A program made the position numbers and the translations under genes. 23,666 bases of DNA from the NCBI GenBank assembly GCA_030696235.1, contig JAUYSN010000077.1, forward strand, positions 1 through 23,666, in the 5' to 3' direction. This document shows positions 1 to 7,667 of the stretch, piece after piece; position 1 is the first letter of the stretch, and each line of letters opens with the position of its first letter. A model generated the notes under the pieces. It was not told the origin of the DNA. It did not search any database and was given only the letters and a program-made list of their open reading frames with translations. The stretch comes from Sulfuricella sp. (lineage in GTDB: Bacteria > Pseudomonadota > Gammaproteobacteria > Burkholderiales > Sulfuricellaceae).

Positions 1-1
1 G

Positions 2-139
2 CCGAACACCTGGGTCATCGTGATTATCTACTTCGTCACCTGCCATTCGGCCCTGGTGCTGCTCGGCGTGCTCGGCCTGGCCAAGGCGATGGCGGGACAG
101 AAATATGTCTATCCGCTGGTAGGCAGGCCTTGTGATTAA
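2..139 (+). CDS. C-terminal fragment of a small membrane protein, possibly DUF4870-like
   Basis: Only the last 45 codons are in the window; the start lies upstream. The reading frame is open from base 2 to a TAA at 137-139. The fragment begins with a hydrophobic stretch (IIYFVTCHSALVLLGVLGLA) that looks like one or two membrane segments, then a short polar tail ending YPLVGRPCD. A final helix followed by a tail of the type YPL-G-R resembles the end of DUF4870/Tic20-like proteins, but the match is by eye and weak. The stop overlaps the GTG start of the next gene by 8 bases, which implies co-transcription and probably translational coupling with the polyferredoxin and norD. Confidence 0.5.
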   Translation, partial: PNTWVIVIIYFVTCHSALVLLGVLGLAKAMAGQKYVYPLVGRPCD

Positions 140-1160
140 CACTCAGCAAAAGCGATTATGGTTCCAGGCCGGATTCTTCATCCTATTCCTTTTTGCGCCG
201 GTATTCGACCTGCTCCGCTTCGACCTCAACCTCAAGCACTTCTTCTTCCTCGGTATGAACTGGACGCTGGGGCTGGACGACCTCCTCGCGCAAAAAATCA
301 GCGCCAGCGAGGCCGCTCTCAACCTCATTCTGCGCGGCGGCCTGCCGATCCTCGGCGTGATCGGCGCCGGCATCTGGATCGCGTGGAAATACGGCCGCCT
401 CTACTGCGGCTGGCTGTGCCCGCATTTCTCGGTGGTGGAAACCATCAACAGCGTGCTGCGCCGCGCCATCGGCAAACAGAGCCTATGGGACAAACACGCC
501 CTGCCGGAACGCAATGCCGACGGCAGCATCACCCAGGCCAACCCCCTGTACTGGCTGGTGGTGGCGCCGCTGGCGCTGGCCTTCGCCTTCACCTGGGCGG
601 TGGCGCTGCTCACCTATCTGCTGCCGCCAGCCGAGATTTACGCCAACCTGTGGCACGGCGAACTGACCGGCAATCAAAGCCGCTTCATCGGCGTCGGCAC
701 GCTGCTGTTTTTCATCGAATTCATGTTCGCGCGCCACCTGTTCTGCCGCTACGCCTGCGCCGTTGGCCTGTTCCAGTCGCTGGCCTGGATGGGCAACCGC
801 AAGGCGATGGTGATCGGCTTCGACCGTCAGCGCGCCGCAGCCTGTATCGACTGCAACGCCGCCTGCGATAACGTCTGCCCGATGCGCATCAAGCCCCGCT
901 CGACCAAACGCCACATGTTCACCTGCACCCAGTGCGGACAATGCGCCAACGCCTGTTCCCAGGTACAGGCCGGCAACCCCAGGGGTACGCTGCTGAAATG
1001 GGTGGACTGGGAATGCGCGCTGGACAAGTCGGCGCGCGATTTCGGGCATCACGAGGACATTCCCGAAGATTGTTTTAGCGTCAATCCTTCAAGGCAACCG
1101 GAAAGAGTCACCCCCAACCACTTACCGCAAAGGACGCCAAGTATCGCAAAGGAAAGCTAA
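132..1160 (+). CDS. NapH/CcoG-type membrane polyferredoxin (4Fe-4S)
   Basis: This is a 342-residue membrane iron-sulfur protein of the NapH/NosR/CcoG group. Such proteins pass electrons between the quinone pool and periplasmic or copper/heme maturation partners. Hydrophobic segments lie near residues 11-29, 69-85, 140-164 and 187-200. The membrane cysteine motif YCGWLCPH is at 91-98; the second one reads CRYACAVG (205-212), with Ala where the family usually has Pro. Two ferredoxin clusters follow: C238, C241, C245, C249 and C265, C268, C271, C275. The GTG start overlaps the previous gene. The location directly before norD suggests a role in NO reductase assembly or electron supply, which is inference. 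The last 16 or so residues are encoded by the left arm of a hairpin repeat, so the native C-terminus was probably replaced. Family certain, exact role not. Confidence 0.85.
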   Translation: MINTQQKRLWFQAGFFILFLFAPVFDLLRFDLNLKHFFFLGMNWTLGLDDLLAQKISASEAALNLILRGGLPILGVIGAGIWIAWKYGRLYCGWLCPHFSVVETINSVLRRAIGKQSLWDKHALPERNADGSITQANPLYWLVVAPLALAFAFTWAVALLTYLLPPAEIYANLWHGELTGNQSRFIGVGTLLFFIEFMFARHLFCRYACAVGLFQSLAWMGNRKAMVIGFDRQRAAACIDCNAACDNVCPMRIKPRSTKRHMFTCTQCGQCANACSQVQAGNPRGTLLKWVDWECALDKSARDFGHHEDIPEDCFSVNPSRQPERVTPNHLPQRTPSIAKES

Positions 1161-1197
1161 TCAGCAATCCTTTGCGTACCCTTGCGTCCTTGGCGGT
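1124..1197. repeat. Hairpin repeat, CGCAAAGG family, copy 1
   Basis: The left arm (1124-1153) begins ACCGCAAAGGACGC and the right arm (1168-1197) is its near-complete reverse complement ending CCTTGGCGGT. The loop is about 14 bases. The arms are built from 7-10 base units of the type CGCAAAGG. A second copy with the same arms lies at 8681-8761 between ubiU and ubiV. This copy contains the stop codon of the polyferredoxin gene and ends 15 bases before norD. Confidence 0.85.
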
Positions 1198-1212
1198 TGA
1201 TAAGGTTTTGAA

Positions 1213-3051
1213 ATGGAAGAAACAGTCGGCGCCCTCTGGCACAAGCTCATCACTCGCGCGGCGGAAAAGCGCTATCCGCAGGAAGCCGTGACGCTCGCAG
1301 GCATGAGCAAAACTGCCGGCATCTTCTTCCGCGCCCTCGGCGGCGACAGCGGCCTCAGCGTCAGTGCAACCGGTGCAACCGAACACGGTGCGCGCCGCAG
1401 TCTGCTGCAGCGCATTGCCGGCAGCGGCGAAAGAACCGAGCTGACCTGGCTCGACGAAAATACCCTGCGCCTGCCGTCGGTACTCGACATCCTGCCGCAG
1501 CGCAGCCTCAACCGCGATCTCTACCTGTGGCTGATTGCGCTGGCGGCAGTGGATAAACCTGACACACCATCCTGGGTGGTGCGCAGCCAGCAGGCCACAT
1601 TGACGGTATTCGATCGCTTCCCCGGCATCCGCTCGCGCTATCATCGCCTGCTCGATGCCACGCTGGCACTGCGCCCCGACTCGGCCAGGCTGCCGGAAGA
1701 CGAAGCGGCCATGGAACAGGCCATCCGCGCCGCGCTGGCCAACCCGGGCAGCGTGGACAGGCTGCCGCGCGCCAGCCGGCCGCCGCATCCGGTTCACCTG
1801 TGGCTGCACCCCAACCCGCCGCGAACATTGCCGGTTCAGGCCGGCAACGCTGCCCCCTCCGGCGAGCCGCAGCAGGAAGGTGACGGCAACAGCAAGAAAG
1901 CCAGCGACACCCAGCGCCGCCAAGCCGAACGAGTGGACATGCCGGACAACAAGAGCCCGTTCATGCTGTTCTTCCGCGCCGAGAGCATTTTCAGCTGGGC
2001 CGAGTACGTCAAGGCCAACCGCCCCACCGAGGATGACAGCGACCCCGGCGCCGACCCGGCCGCCGATGACCTCAACCACCTGAGCGTGGCACAGGACGGC
2101 AAAAGCGTCGCCTCGCGCCTCAGGTTCGACCTCGACCTGCCTTCCGCGGCACAAGACGACATGCCGCTTGGGCAGGGCATCCTGCTGCCGGAGTGGCACT
2201 ACAAAAAGCAGATCCTGCAACCCAACCACTGCCGCCTGCAGCCGATGGTCGCACGCGCAGCGGCGCCCTGTTCACTGCCCCACCACCTCGCGGCCACCGC
2301 GCGCCGCATCCGCAGCCAGTTCGAGGCGCTGACCCCGGCGCGGGTATGGATCAGGGGCCAGTTCGACGGCACCGAGCCCGACCTCGATGCCTGCGTCCAG
2401 TTCACGGCCGACCGCCTCACCGGCCACGCCGCCGAGCGCGGCCTGTACCGCGCCCACCACTACCGCGACCGCGACCTGGCCTGTTTGATGCTGGCCGACC
2501 TATCGCTCTCCACCGATGCCTGGGTAAGCGATACCGCCCGCGTCATCGACGTCATCCGCGACAGCCTGTTCCTGTTCGCCGAAGCGCTCTCCGCCACCGG
2601 CGACCGTTTCAGCCTGTATGGCTTTTCCTCGCTCAAGCGCGACAACGTGCGCTTTCACGTCCTCAAGGAATTCGGCGAGAAATACAACGCCGGCGTGCGT
2701 GGCCGCATCGCCGCCATCAAGCCCGGCTACTACACGCGCATGGGTGCCGCCATCCGCCACGCCAGCCAGCTTCTGGCGAAACAGCAGGCGACGCAAAGGA
2801 TTTTGTTCATCCTCACCGACGGCAAACCCAACGACCTCGACCAGTACGAAGGGCGCTATGGCATCGAAGACACCCGAGTCGCCCTGCTCGAAGCGCGCCA
2901 GATGGGACTGCGTCCGTTCTGCGTCACGATCGACGAAAAGGCCGGCAGCTACCTGCCGCACTTGTTCGGCATCGGCGGATATGTTGTAATCAGGAAACCA
3001 TCCGAATTACCGAAACAGCTGCCGCTGCTGTATGCGCAGTTGACCCGCTGA
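1213..3051 (+). CDS. norD: NorD, nitric oxide reductase activation protein (VWA domain)
   Basis: NorD is a cytosolic von Willebrand factor A protein that works with the MoxR-type ATPase NorQ to insert metal into, or activate, the NorCB nitric oxide reductase. The protein has 612 residues, normal for the family. The C-terminal VWA domain carries a complete MIDAS metal site: D429-x-S431-x-S433, T508 and D536 (in ILTDGKPND). The middle part, about residues 190-290, is low in complexity and rich in Pro, Ala and Asp, as in other NorD proteins. It starts at ATG 1213 just after a hairpin repeat and ends at TGA 3051. NorB, NorC and NorQ are not in the window and would be expected upstream. A hairpin repeat separates it from nsrR. 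Confidence 0.93.
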   Translation: MEETVGALWHKLITRAAEKRYPQEAVTLAGMSKTAGIFFRALGGDSGLSVSATGATEHGARRSLLQRIAGSGERTELTWLDENTLRLPSVLDILPQRSLNRDLYLWLIALAAVDKPDTPSWVVRSQQATLTVFDRFPGIRSRYHRLLDATLALRPDSARLPEDEAAMEQAIRAALANPGSVDRLPRASRPPHPVHLWLHPNPPRTLPVQAGNAAPSGEPQQEGDGNSKKASDTQRRQAERVDMPDNKSPFMLFFRAESIFSWAEYVKANRPTEDDSDPGADPAADDLNHLSVAQDGKSVASRLRFDLDLPSAAQDDMPLGQGILLPEWHYKKQILQPNHCRLQPMVARAAAPCSLPHHLAATARRIRSQFEALTPARVWIRGQFDGTEPDLDACVQFTADRLTGHAAERGLYRAHHYRDRDLACLMLADLSLSTDAWVSDTARVIDVIRDSLFLFAEALSATGDRFSLYGFSSLKRDNVRFHVLKEFGEKYNAGVRGRIAAIKPGYYTRMGAAIRHASQLLAKQQATQRILFILTDGKPNDLDQYEGRYGIEDTRVALLEARQMGLRPFCVTIDEKAGSYLPHLFGIGGYVVIRKPSELPKQLPLLYAQLTR

Positions 3052-3090
3052 CAGTAGCATGTAGGACTGTTAGCGGAAAACCGAGCCCAG

Positions 3091-3155
3091 CCACAGAGTT
3101 CACAGAGCACACACAGAAAAACCCCGGCACTCTGTGTCCTCTGTGCTCTCTGTGG
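3091..3155. repeat. Hairpin repeat, CACAGAG family
   Basis: The left arm (3091-3116) is built of CCACAGAG-TT-CACAGAG-CA-CACAG units with 9-base spacing. The right arm (3130-3155) is its imperfect reverse complement ending CTCTCTGTGG. The loop is about 13 bases. An A-rich run and a T-run (AAAAGTTTTTTTG) follow, so it could also act as a terminator for norD. The same kind of tail follows the CGCAAAGG repeat at 8681-8761 although the arms differ in sequence. Confidence 0.8.
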
Positions 3156-3191
3156 CAAAAGTTTTTTTGTTAACCGCTTTTAGGGCGCGCC

Positions 3192-3602
3192 ATGCACCTG
3201 ACCCGCTACACCGACTATTCCCTGCGAACGCTGATCTATCTTGCCATGAGACCGGAAAAGCTCGCCACCATCAGCGAAATCGCCACCTATCACGACATCT
3301 CGCGCAACCACTTGATGAAGGTGGTACACCAGCTCGGCGCAAACGGCTATATCGACACCCTGCGCGGCAAAGGCGGCGGCATCAAACTGGCGCGCCCGCC
3401 GGAGCAAATCGTGGTGGGCGACGTCGTGCGCAGCATGGAAGAAAACATGGACATCGTCGCCTGCTTCCAGCCCGACTTCAGCGCCTGCGTCCTGGCTCCC
3501 GGCTGCCGGCTGAAAACCGCCATGGACGAGGCCCTGCAAAGTTTTCTTGCGACGCTGGATCTGTACACCCTGGCCGATTTGATTGGCGAACAAGGAAATT
3601 AA
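3192..3602 (+). CDS. nsrR: NsrR, nitric-oxide-sensing Rrf2-family repressor
   Basis: NsrR is an Rrf2-type DNA-binding repressor with an iron-sulfur cluster that is destroyed by NO, which lifts repression of NO-detoxifying genes. The 136 residues align along their full length with Escherichia coli NsrR as I recall it. The N-terminus is MHLTRYTDYSLRTLIYLA, with a winged helix-turn-helix around residues 25-68 (SRNHLMKVVHQL and RGKGGGIKLARP). The three cluster cysteines are C91, C99 and C105, followed by RLK and LDLYTLADL. It follows norD after a 140-base spacer holding a hairpin repeat. Likely targets in view are nnrS and its divergent neighbour, where an NsrR-like dyad is present. No such dyad is visible directly upstream of nsrR itself. 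Confidence 0.93.
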   Translation: MHLTRYTDYSLRTLIYLAMRPEKLATISEIATYHDISRNHLMKVVHQLGANGYIDTLRGKGGGIKLARPPEQIVVGDVVRSMEENMDIVACFQPDFSACVLAPGCRLKTAMDEALQSFLATLDLYTLADLIGEQGN

Positions 3603-3848
3603 AAACGAATTCCTGATAACACCATGTTTATCGGGATACTTGCCATGCGAACAAAACAGATTGCCAATAAATCAAGGTGGTTTGATTGGCGTTGCCAGCT
3701 TATACGGCGACTGGCTCCAGGTTGGATTTTATTTTTGTAAAACCGGTGGCTTGTTTACTTCAATAAACATTCATTCATCAAAGGTCGCGCCGCGAAGCAA
3801 CGCGCCTGTTAATTTGGCACGTAGACGGCATCTGCCAAAGGTAACGCA

Positions 3849-4550
3849 ATGAGCAATGTCCAAAACATCCCACGCACGTGTGCAGTGTGTGGAAAAAAAA
3901 TCCCAGCACGGGAAGTAGTGTCAGGTGCGGCAGTCCGGGACGCCATCACGGAACAAATCCTTCGCGATCATCCGGAATGGTCTGCGGATGCGTTTATCTG
4001 CCGGTCCGATCTGGCACGATACAACACAGATTACGTGGAATCGCTACTCGAATCCGAGAAGGGGGAGCTCAGTTCCCTTGAAAAAGAAGTTCTGGAGAGC
4101 CTGCGGCAGCATGAACTTCTCGCCATGAACGTCGATGTCGAGTCAGAAAAAATGTGGACCCTGGGCGAGAGAATGGCCGACCGGCTAGCGGATTTTGCGG
4201 GCAGTTGGACTTTTCTGATTTGTTTTGGCGTGTTCATGGCAGCCTGGATAATCATGAACTCCTTGGTCCTCTACTGGCATCCGGTTGATCCGTTTCCATA
4301 CATCCTGCTCAACTTGCTGCTCTCCTTTCTGGCGGCCATACAGGCACCAATCATCATGATGAGCCAGAACCGCCAGGAAGCGAGAGACCGATTGCGGGCA
4401 CAGCACGATTACCAGGTGAACCTGAAGGCGGAACTTGAGATTCGGCATCTGAACGAAAAGCTCGACCATCTTCTGACCCACCAGTGGGAGCGTCTGGTTC
4501 AGATTCAGCAGGTACAGATTCAGATGCTCTCGCAATTGGAGAAGCGATGA
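3849..4550 (+). CDS. DUF1003 membrane protein
   Basis: A 233-residue protein of the DUF1003 family, whose function is not known. The N-terminal 60 residues contain a CAVCGKK motif (C11, C14) and a further Cys in FICRSDLARYNTDYV, which may bind a metal. The family core follows: a conserved segment before the membrane (ADRLADFAGSW), then two membrane helices, roughly residues 118-137 and 150-170. After these come SQNRQEARDRLRAQHDY and a coiled-coil tail (KAELEIRHLNEKLDHLL). The start is ATG 3849 with AAAGG 7 bases upstream. Base composition is less GC-rich than the ubi genes. The 246 bases between nsrR and this gene hold no gene I can support; one frame stays open there but resembles nothing. 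Confidence 0.85.
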   Translation: MSNVQNIPRTCAVCGKKIPAREVVSGAAVRDAITEQILRDHPEWSADAFICRSDLARYNTDYVESLLESEKGELSSLEKEVLESLRQHELLAMNVDVESEKMWTLGERMADRLADFAGSWTFLICFGVFMAAWIIMNSLVLYWHPVDPFPYILLNLLLSFLAAIQAPIIMMSQNRQEARDRLRAQHDYQVNLKAELEIRHLNEKLDHLLTHQWERLVQIQQVQIQMLSQLEKR

Positions 4551-4673
4551 CGCTAACTTCTCGTGCGGATACGTCTAAACATAAAACAGCCAACAGTGCC
4601 CAAACTGAACTAAAGAAGGGTTCGCCAGAGTTCGCGGCCGAACCCCTTTGCTATCGTGGAGAACCCTTAAGTC

Positions 4674-4880
4674 ATGACCGAGGATCGTTTGGTAGATATT
4701 GAAATCAAACTCTCCCATCAGGAAGATGCGGTCGAAGAGTTGAACAAGGTGGTCTGCCAGCAACAAAAAAAGATCGACCACCTGGAAGCAATTTGCGAAG
4801 CGCTGATCCGGCACGTCAAGGAATTATCAGACACTGCGGCAGAGCAGCGCACAACGAATGAAACCCCTCCTCACTACTAG
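4674..4880 (+). CDS. slyX: SlyX family protein
   Basis: A 68-residue SlyX-type protein. It is small, acidic and almost wholly helical, with a coiled-coil heptad pattern (RLVDIEIKLSHQEDAVEELN, then VCQQQKKIDHLE) and a polar tail ending PPHY, the C-terminal signature of SlyX. Length is normal. Its role is unknown; in enterobacteria it is named from a locus next to slyD. A GGAG lies 13 bases before the ATG. The TAG stop overlaps the stop codon of nnrS on the opposite strand, so the two convergent genes share the bases CTAG at 4877-4880 and no terminator separates them. Confidence 0.85.
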   Translation: MTEDRLVDIEIKLSHQEDAVEELNKVVCQQQKKIDHLEAICEALIRHVKELSDTAAEQRTTNETPPHY

Positions 4881-6103
4881 CCCGGCTGCCCATCCGACCG
4901 TGGCCGCCAATACTTGGGCGCATATTTGACGAACCAGGGCGCAAAGCAGGCGAGCCAGATCGCAGCGGCAAGCAGGTAGAAGTGGCCTGCCGCCGCCCCA
5001 GCCAGCGGCAGGTCCCCGCCGATGCGAGCCAGCGCGGCGAGCTGGAATCCCCAGAACAGTACCCAGGTGGCGCTATCCGCCTCGAGTTCCGCACCGGAAT
5101 GCCCCAGCGTGACGCGCGAGGCCATGCCCAGCACCATCGAGCCGAACAGGCCGATGGTCAGGGCATGCAGCGGCGCGAAGCCCAGCATGCCGACGCCGGC
5201 CAGCAGCGCAACGCTCTGTACGGCATAAAGCGCCAGCGCGACAGAGGCCCAGGCAAAGCCGACGTGCAGCACCGCCAGCAAACGCACCTCGAAGCTGCGG
5301 CGCAGTTGCCAGTGCCAGCTCAAATACATCGCCTGCGCCAGCAGGGGCAGGTCGAACAGCCACAGCCAGGCGTTCCAGCCCAGAATTTCCAGTATGCCGT
5401 GACCGTAGCTGCACACCAGCATCACACCGAGCGCGCTAGTGGGCCGGACGATTTTGTAGTTGTCCAGCACCCGGCTGGAAAAGAACGGGATCATGCGGTG
5501 GCAGACGGTGAAGAAGATCGGCAGCAGCAAAAACCACACGCCGGCCTTGAGGGAAAACAGGGCGAACAGGGCGTTACCGGTCACCAGCCAGAGCAGGTAG
5601 GCCAGCATGCCGAGCCAGCCCATGCCGAGGGCGACGCTGGTGATTCGAGGATGCAGCTTGTCGGGGTGGCGGGCGGTAAGCAGCACGTCGAGCAGCGCAT
5701 AAAAAGCGAACCCCCAGCCGGCGAGCATCAGTACCAGCGCGACGATCAGCAGCCCTTTTCCGGCCAGCAGGCCGAGGTAGAACAGCAGCAGGCCGCACGC
5801 CAGCAGCAGGAAAGCCGGCACATAGCGGCGCGGCGGCACCTTGGCGCCGTTCATCCAGTTGGGATAGACGGTCATGAGGAAGCCGAAGATGAAAAAAGGG
5901 AAGAAGCCGTAGATCATCAGGAAGCCGTGCGCCCAGGCCGCCGGAATCGCCCAGATCGGCGGCAGCCAGGCGGAAGTATGGCGACCGATCAACTCGGTCA
6001 GCCACCAGGCGATAACAGCCAGCCCCTGTACCGCACCGGCCAGGAACATCATGCGATGGGGCGCGGCAGAAAATGCGCGCCAGACGGAATTAATTTGCGA
6101 CAT
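4877..6103 (-). CDS. nnrS: NnrS family heme-copper membrane protein
   Basis: NnrS is a polytopic membrane protein with heme and copper that protects cells against nitric oxide stress and is usually under NO-responsive control. The 408-residue length and about 12 hydrophobic segments fit. Recognisable family sections are GFLMIYGFFPFFIFGFLMT, YPNWMNG near residues 80-86, FFTVCHRMIPFFSS near 200-213, PLHALTIGLFGSMVLGMASR and VTLGHSG. Histidines in the HGFLMIYG, CHRMIPFF and PLHALTIG sections are the likely heme/copper ligands by family knowledge. The start is the ATG at 6103, 22 bases from an NsrR-like dyad that contains a TATATT -10 candidate. With norD and nsrR nearby this forms an NO-response neighbourhood. 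It converges with slyX. Confidence 0.93.
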   Translation of the reverse strand: MSQINSVWRAFSAAPHRMMFLAGAVQGLAVIAWWLTELIGRHTSAWLPPIWAIPAAWAHGFLMIYGFFPFFIFGFLMTVYPNWMNGAKVPPRRYVPAFLLLACGLLLFYLGLLAGKGLLIVALVLMLAGWGFAFYALLDVLLTARHPDKLHPRITSVALGMGWLGMLAYLLWLVTGNALFALFSLKAGVWFLLLPIFFTVCHRMIPFFSSRVLDNYKIVRPTSALGVMLVCSYGHGILEILGWNAWLWLFDLPLLAQAMYLSWHWQLRRSFEVRLLAVLHVGFAWASVALALYAVQSVALLAGVGMLGFAPLHALTIGLFGSMVLGMASRVTLGHSGAELEADSATWVLFWGFQLAALARIGGDLPLAGAAAGHFYLLAAAIWLACFAPWFVKYAPKYWRPRSDGQPG

Positions 6104-6124
6104 GTCAGCCTTGATTCAACCGTT

Positions 6125-6148
6125 AAGATGCCATTAATATACCATTTT
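6125..6148. promoter_or_regulatory. Candidate NsrR operator between nnrS and a divergent gene
   Basis: The 24 bases AAGATGCCATT..ATACCATTTT form an imperfect dyad (7 of 12 positions symmetric: AArATG-N2-AT / AT-N2-CATyTT). This resembles the published NsrR pattern of two AAGATG-type half sites about one turn apart. It lies 22 bases before the nnrS ATG and 61 bases before the ATG at 6209. A TATATT on the minus strand (6141-6136), a -10 candidate for nnrS, is inside it. Assignment to NsrR rests on motif similarity, the nsrR gene nearby and the known regulation of nnrS genes. Confidence 0.5.
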
Positions 6149-6208
6149 ACTCTGGTTTCACCCGGCTGGCCGCACTCGACTTCAAGCAAATTGCCCAGGA
6201 ACTTTCCC

Positions 6209-6607
6209 ATGATGGAATACATCTTCTTCAGCGACAGCATTTCCCGGCGCTTCGCCGAATTCGCCCAGGTGCTGGGCATCCCCTGTCAGGAAAGACGCGA
6301 CAAGATGGGCCTGATCATCGCCGTGCCGGAGGATCTTGACGACCTCGTCGCAAACCGGCTGGAAACCTATTACGCCCACCTGCTCGACGAGCAGGCCGAC
6401 ATGGTGGAAGAAACCGAGCCCGACCTCAAGCACACCACCGCCATCAACATCACCCTGGCTGACGGCCGGCCCTGCGCGATCCGCATCGAGCCGGCGATGA
6501 TGAACCGCCTGATGGGCTGCCTGAGCATCGACGAAATCCACCAGCTCGCCACCACCATCGCCCGCAGCGTGGAGAATCCGGACAACCGTCCGCTGTGCCA
6601 GACCTGA
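6209..6607 (+). CDS. Unrecognised 132-residue protein divergent from nnrS
   Basis: I do not recognise this family. It is a soluble, acidic protein starting MMEYIFFSDSISRRFAEFAQ, with an acidic stretch around residues 65-72 (MVEETEPD) and a C-terminal part of mixed helix character ending NRPLCQT. No signal peptide or membrane segment is visible. ATG 6209 has AGGA 8 bases upstream; a second ATG follows directly. The same frame stays open far upstream through the antisense of nnrS, but codon usage, the ribosome binding site and the divergent promoter region argue for the start given. The shared promoter region with an NsrR-like dyad suggests an NO- or nitrate-related role, which is inference only. 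Confidence 0.7.
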   Translation: MMEYIFFSDSISRRFAEFAQVLGIPCQERRDKMGLIIAVPEDLDDLVANRLETYYAHLLDEQADMVEETEPDLKHTTAINITLADGRPCAIRIEPAMMNRLMGCLSIDEIHQLATTIARSVENPDNRPLCQT

Positions 6608-6610
6608 ATG

Positions 6611-6629
6611 GCTATCCTGAATGGGTAGC
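6611..6629 (+). other. Small hairpin after the gene ending at 6607
   Basis: GCTATCC (6611-6617) pairs with GGGTAGC (6623-6629) with one G-T pair and a 5-base loop. No T-run follows, so it is not a standard intrinsic terminator. It sits between the unrecognised gene and yhcC. Confidence 0.3.
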
Positions 6630-6716
6630 TTGAAGCTTGGGACACGACATGCTAGCCTGATCAGTTTCGACAATCCTGAATTCCGTTTTTTTATCCGACA
6701 ACCGCGTTAACGCCAG

Positions 6717-7667
6717 ATGGTTCTTTCCGACCGCATACATACCTACGGGCAGCTCCTGCTGCGACGCCACGGCGAGCGCGTGCACAAGATCGCCCTCGAC
6801 GTCGGTCTGACCTGTCCCAACCGCGACGGCAGCAAGGGCATCGGCGGCTGCACCTTCTGCAACAACGAGTCGTTCAGCCCCAACGGGCGCAAGCCGCCCA
6901 CCCTGCAGGAGCAACTGAACTCGGGAAGGGCCGCCATCACCCGCTGCACCCGCGCCAAAAAGTTCATCGCCTACTTCCAGGCCTATACCAACACCTACGC
7001 CAAGATAGAACAGTTGCGCGCGATGTACGAAGAAGCCCTGGCGGAGCCTGACGTGATCGGGCTCTCCGTCGGCACCCGCCCCGACTGCGTGCCGCCGGAG
7101 GTGCTCGACCTGCTCGCCGGATACTGCGAGCGCGGTGTCGAAGTCGTGCTCGAGCTCGGCCTGCAATCCGCCTTCGATGAAACCCTGAACCGGGTAAACC
7201 GCGGCCACGGCCTGGCCGAATACCTCGCCACCGCGACCGCAGCCCGCCAGCGTGGGATTCCCGTCTGCGCCCACCTGATCGTCGGCCTGCCCGGCGAAAC
7301 CGAGGAACACTACCGCGCCAGCCTGGATACCGTGATCGAGCACGGCGTGGACGGACTCAAGCTGCATCCGCTGCATGTCGTCAAGCATACCGTACTTGCC
7401 CAGGAATGGCGGCGCGGCGAATACCAGCCGCTCAGCCAGGAGGATTACACCCGCATCGTCGCCGATCTGATTGAACTCACGCCGGAGGACATTGTCTTTC
7501 ACCGTGTCACCGGCACCGCATCCAGGGACATCCTGCTTGCCCCGGACTGGTGTTCGAAGAAATGGGATGTGCTGAACAAGATCGAGCAGGAACTGAGAAG
7601 GCGGGGTACCCGCCAGGGAACATTTGCCCGCCCCGCAACAGAGGAAAAACTTAGATATGTCGCCTAA
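6717..7667 (+). CDS. yhcC: YhcC-type radical SAM protein (TIGR01212 family)
   Basis: A 316-residue radical SAM enzyme of the YhcC/TIGR01212 family; its reaction is not established. The cluster cysteines lie in the family's extended spacing, C33 in LTCPNRDG and then GGCTFCNN near 46-51. Other family sections are YFQAYTNTYA, GLSVGTRPDC, ELGLQSAFDETL-RVNRGH, CAHLIVGLPGE and GLKLHPLHVVKHT. Length is normal. ATG 6717 lies in a region with a preceding T-run. The last 11 bases overlap the start of ubiU, so the genes are probably co-translated. Placement as first gene of a ubiUV operon suggests a link to oxygen-independent metabolism, but no direct role in quinone synthesis is known to me. Confidence 0.9.
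   Translation: MVLSDRIHTYGQLLLRRHGERVHKIALDVGLTCPNRDGSKGIGGCTFCNNESFSPNGRKPPTLQEQLNSGRAAITRCTRAKKFIAYFQAYTNTYAKIEQLRAMYEEALAEPDVIGLSVGTRPDCVPPEVLDLLAGYCERGVEVVLELGLQSAFDETLNRVNRGHGLAEYLATATAARQRGIPVCAHLIVGLPGETEEHYRASLDTVIEHGVDGLKLHPLHVVKHTVLAQEWRRGEYQPLSQEDYTRIVADLIELTPEDIVFHRVTGTASRDILLAPDWCSKKWDVLNKIEQELRRRGTRQGTFARPATEEKLRYVA

Noticed and set aside
1108..2229. 373-codon open frame antisense to norD
   Set aside because: norD is conserved on the plus strand; the antisense product has no recognisable domain.
3583..3852. 89-codon frame between nsrR and the DUF1003 gene
   Set aside because: It overlaps the end of nsrR, has no ribosome binding site and no family resemblance; the codon use does not look coding.
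4982..6208. Long open frame on the plus strand running through nnrS into the gene at 6209
   Set aside because: It is the antisense of nnrS; the protein is rich in Gln, Arg and His with no family resemblance. Only the part from 6209 has a ribosome binding site and normal composition.
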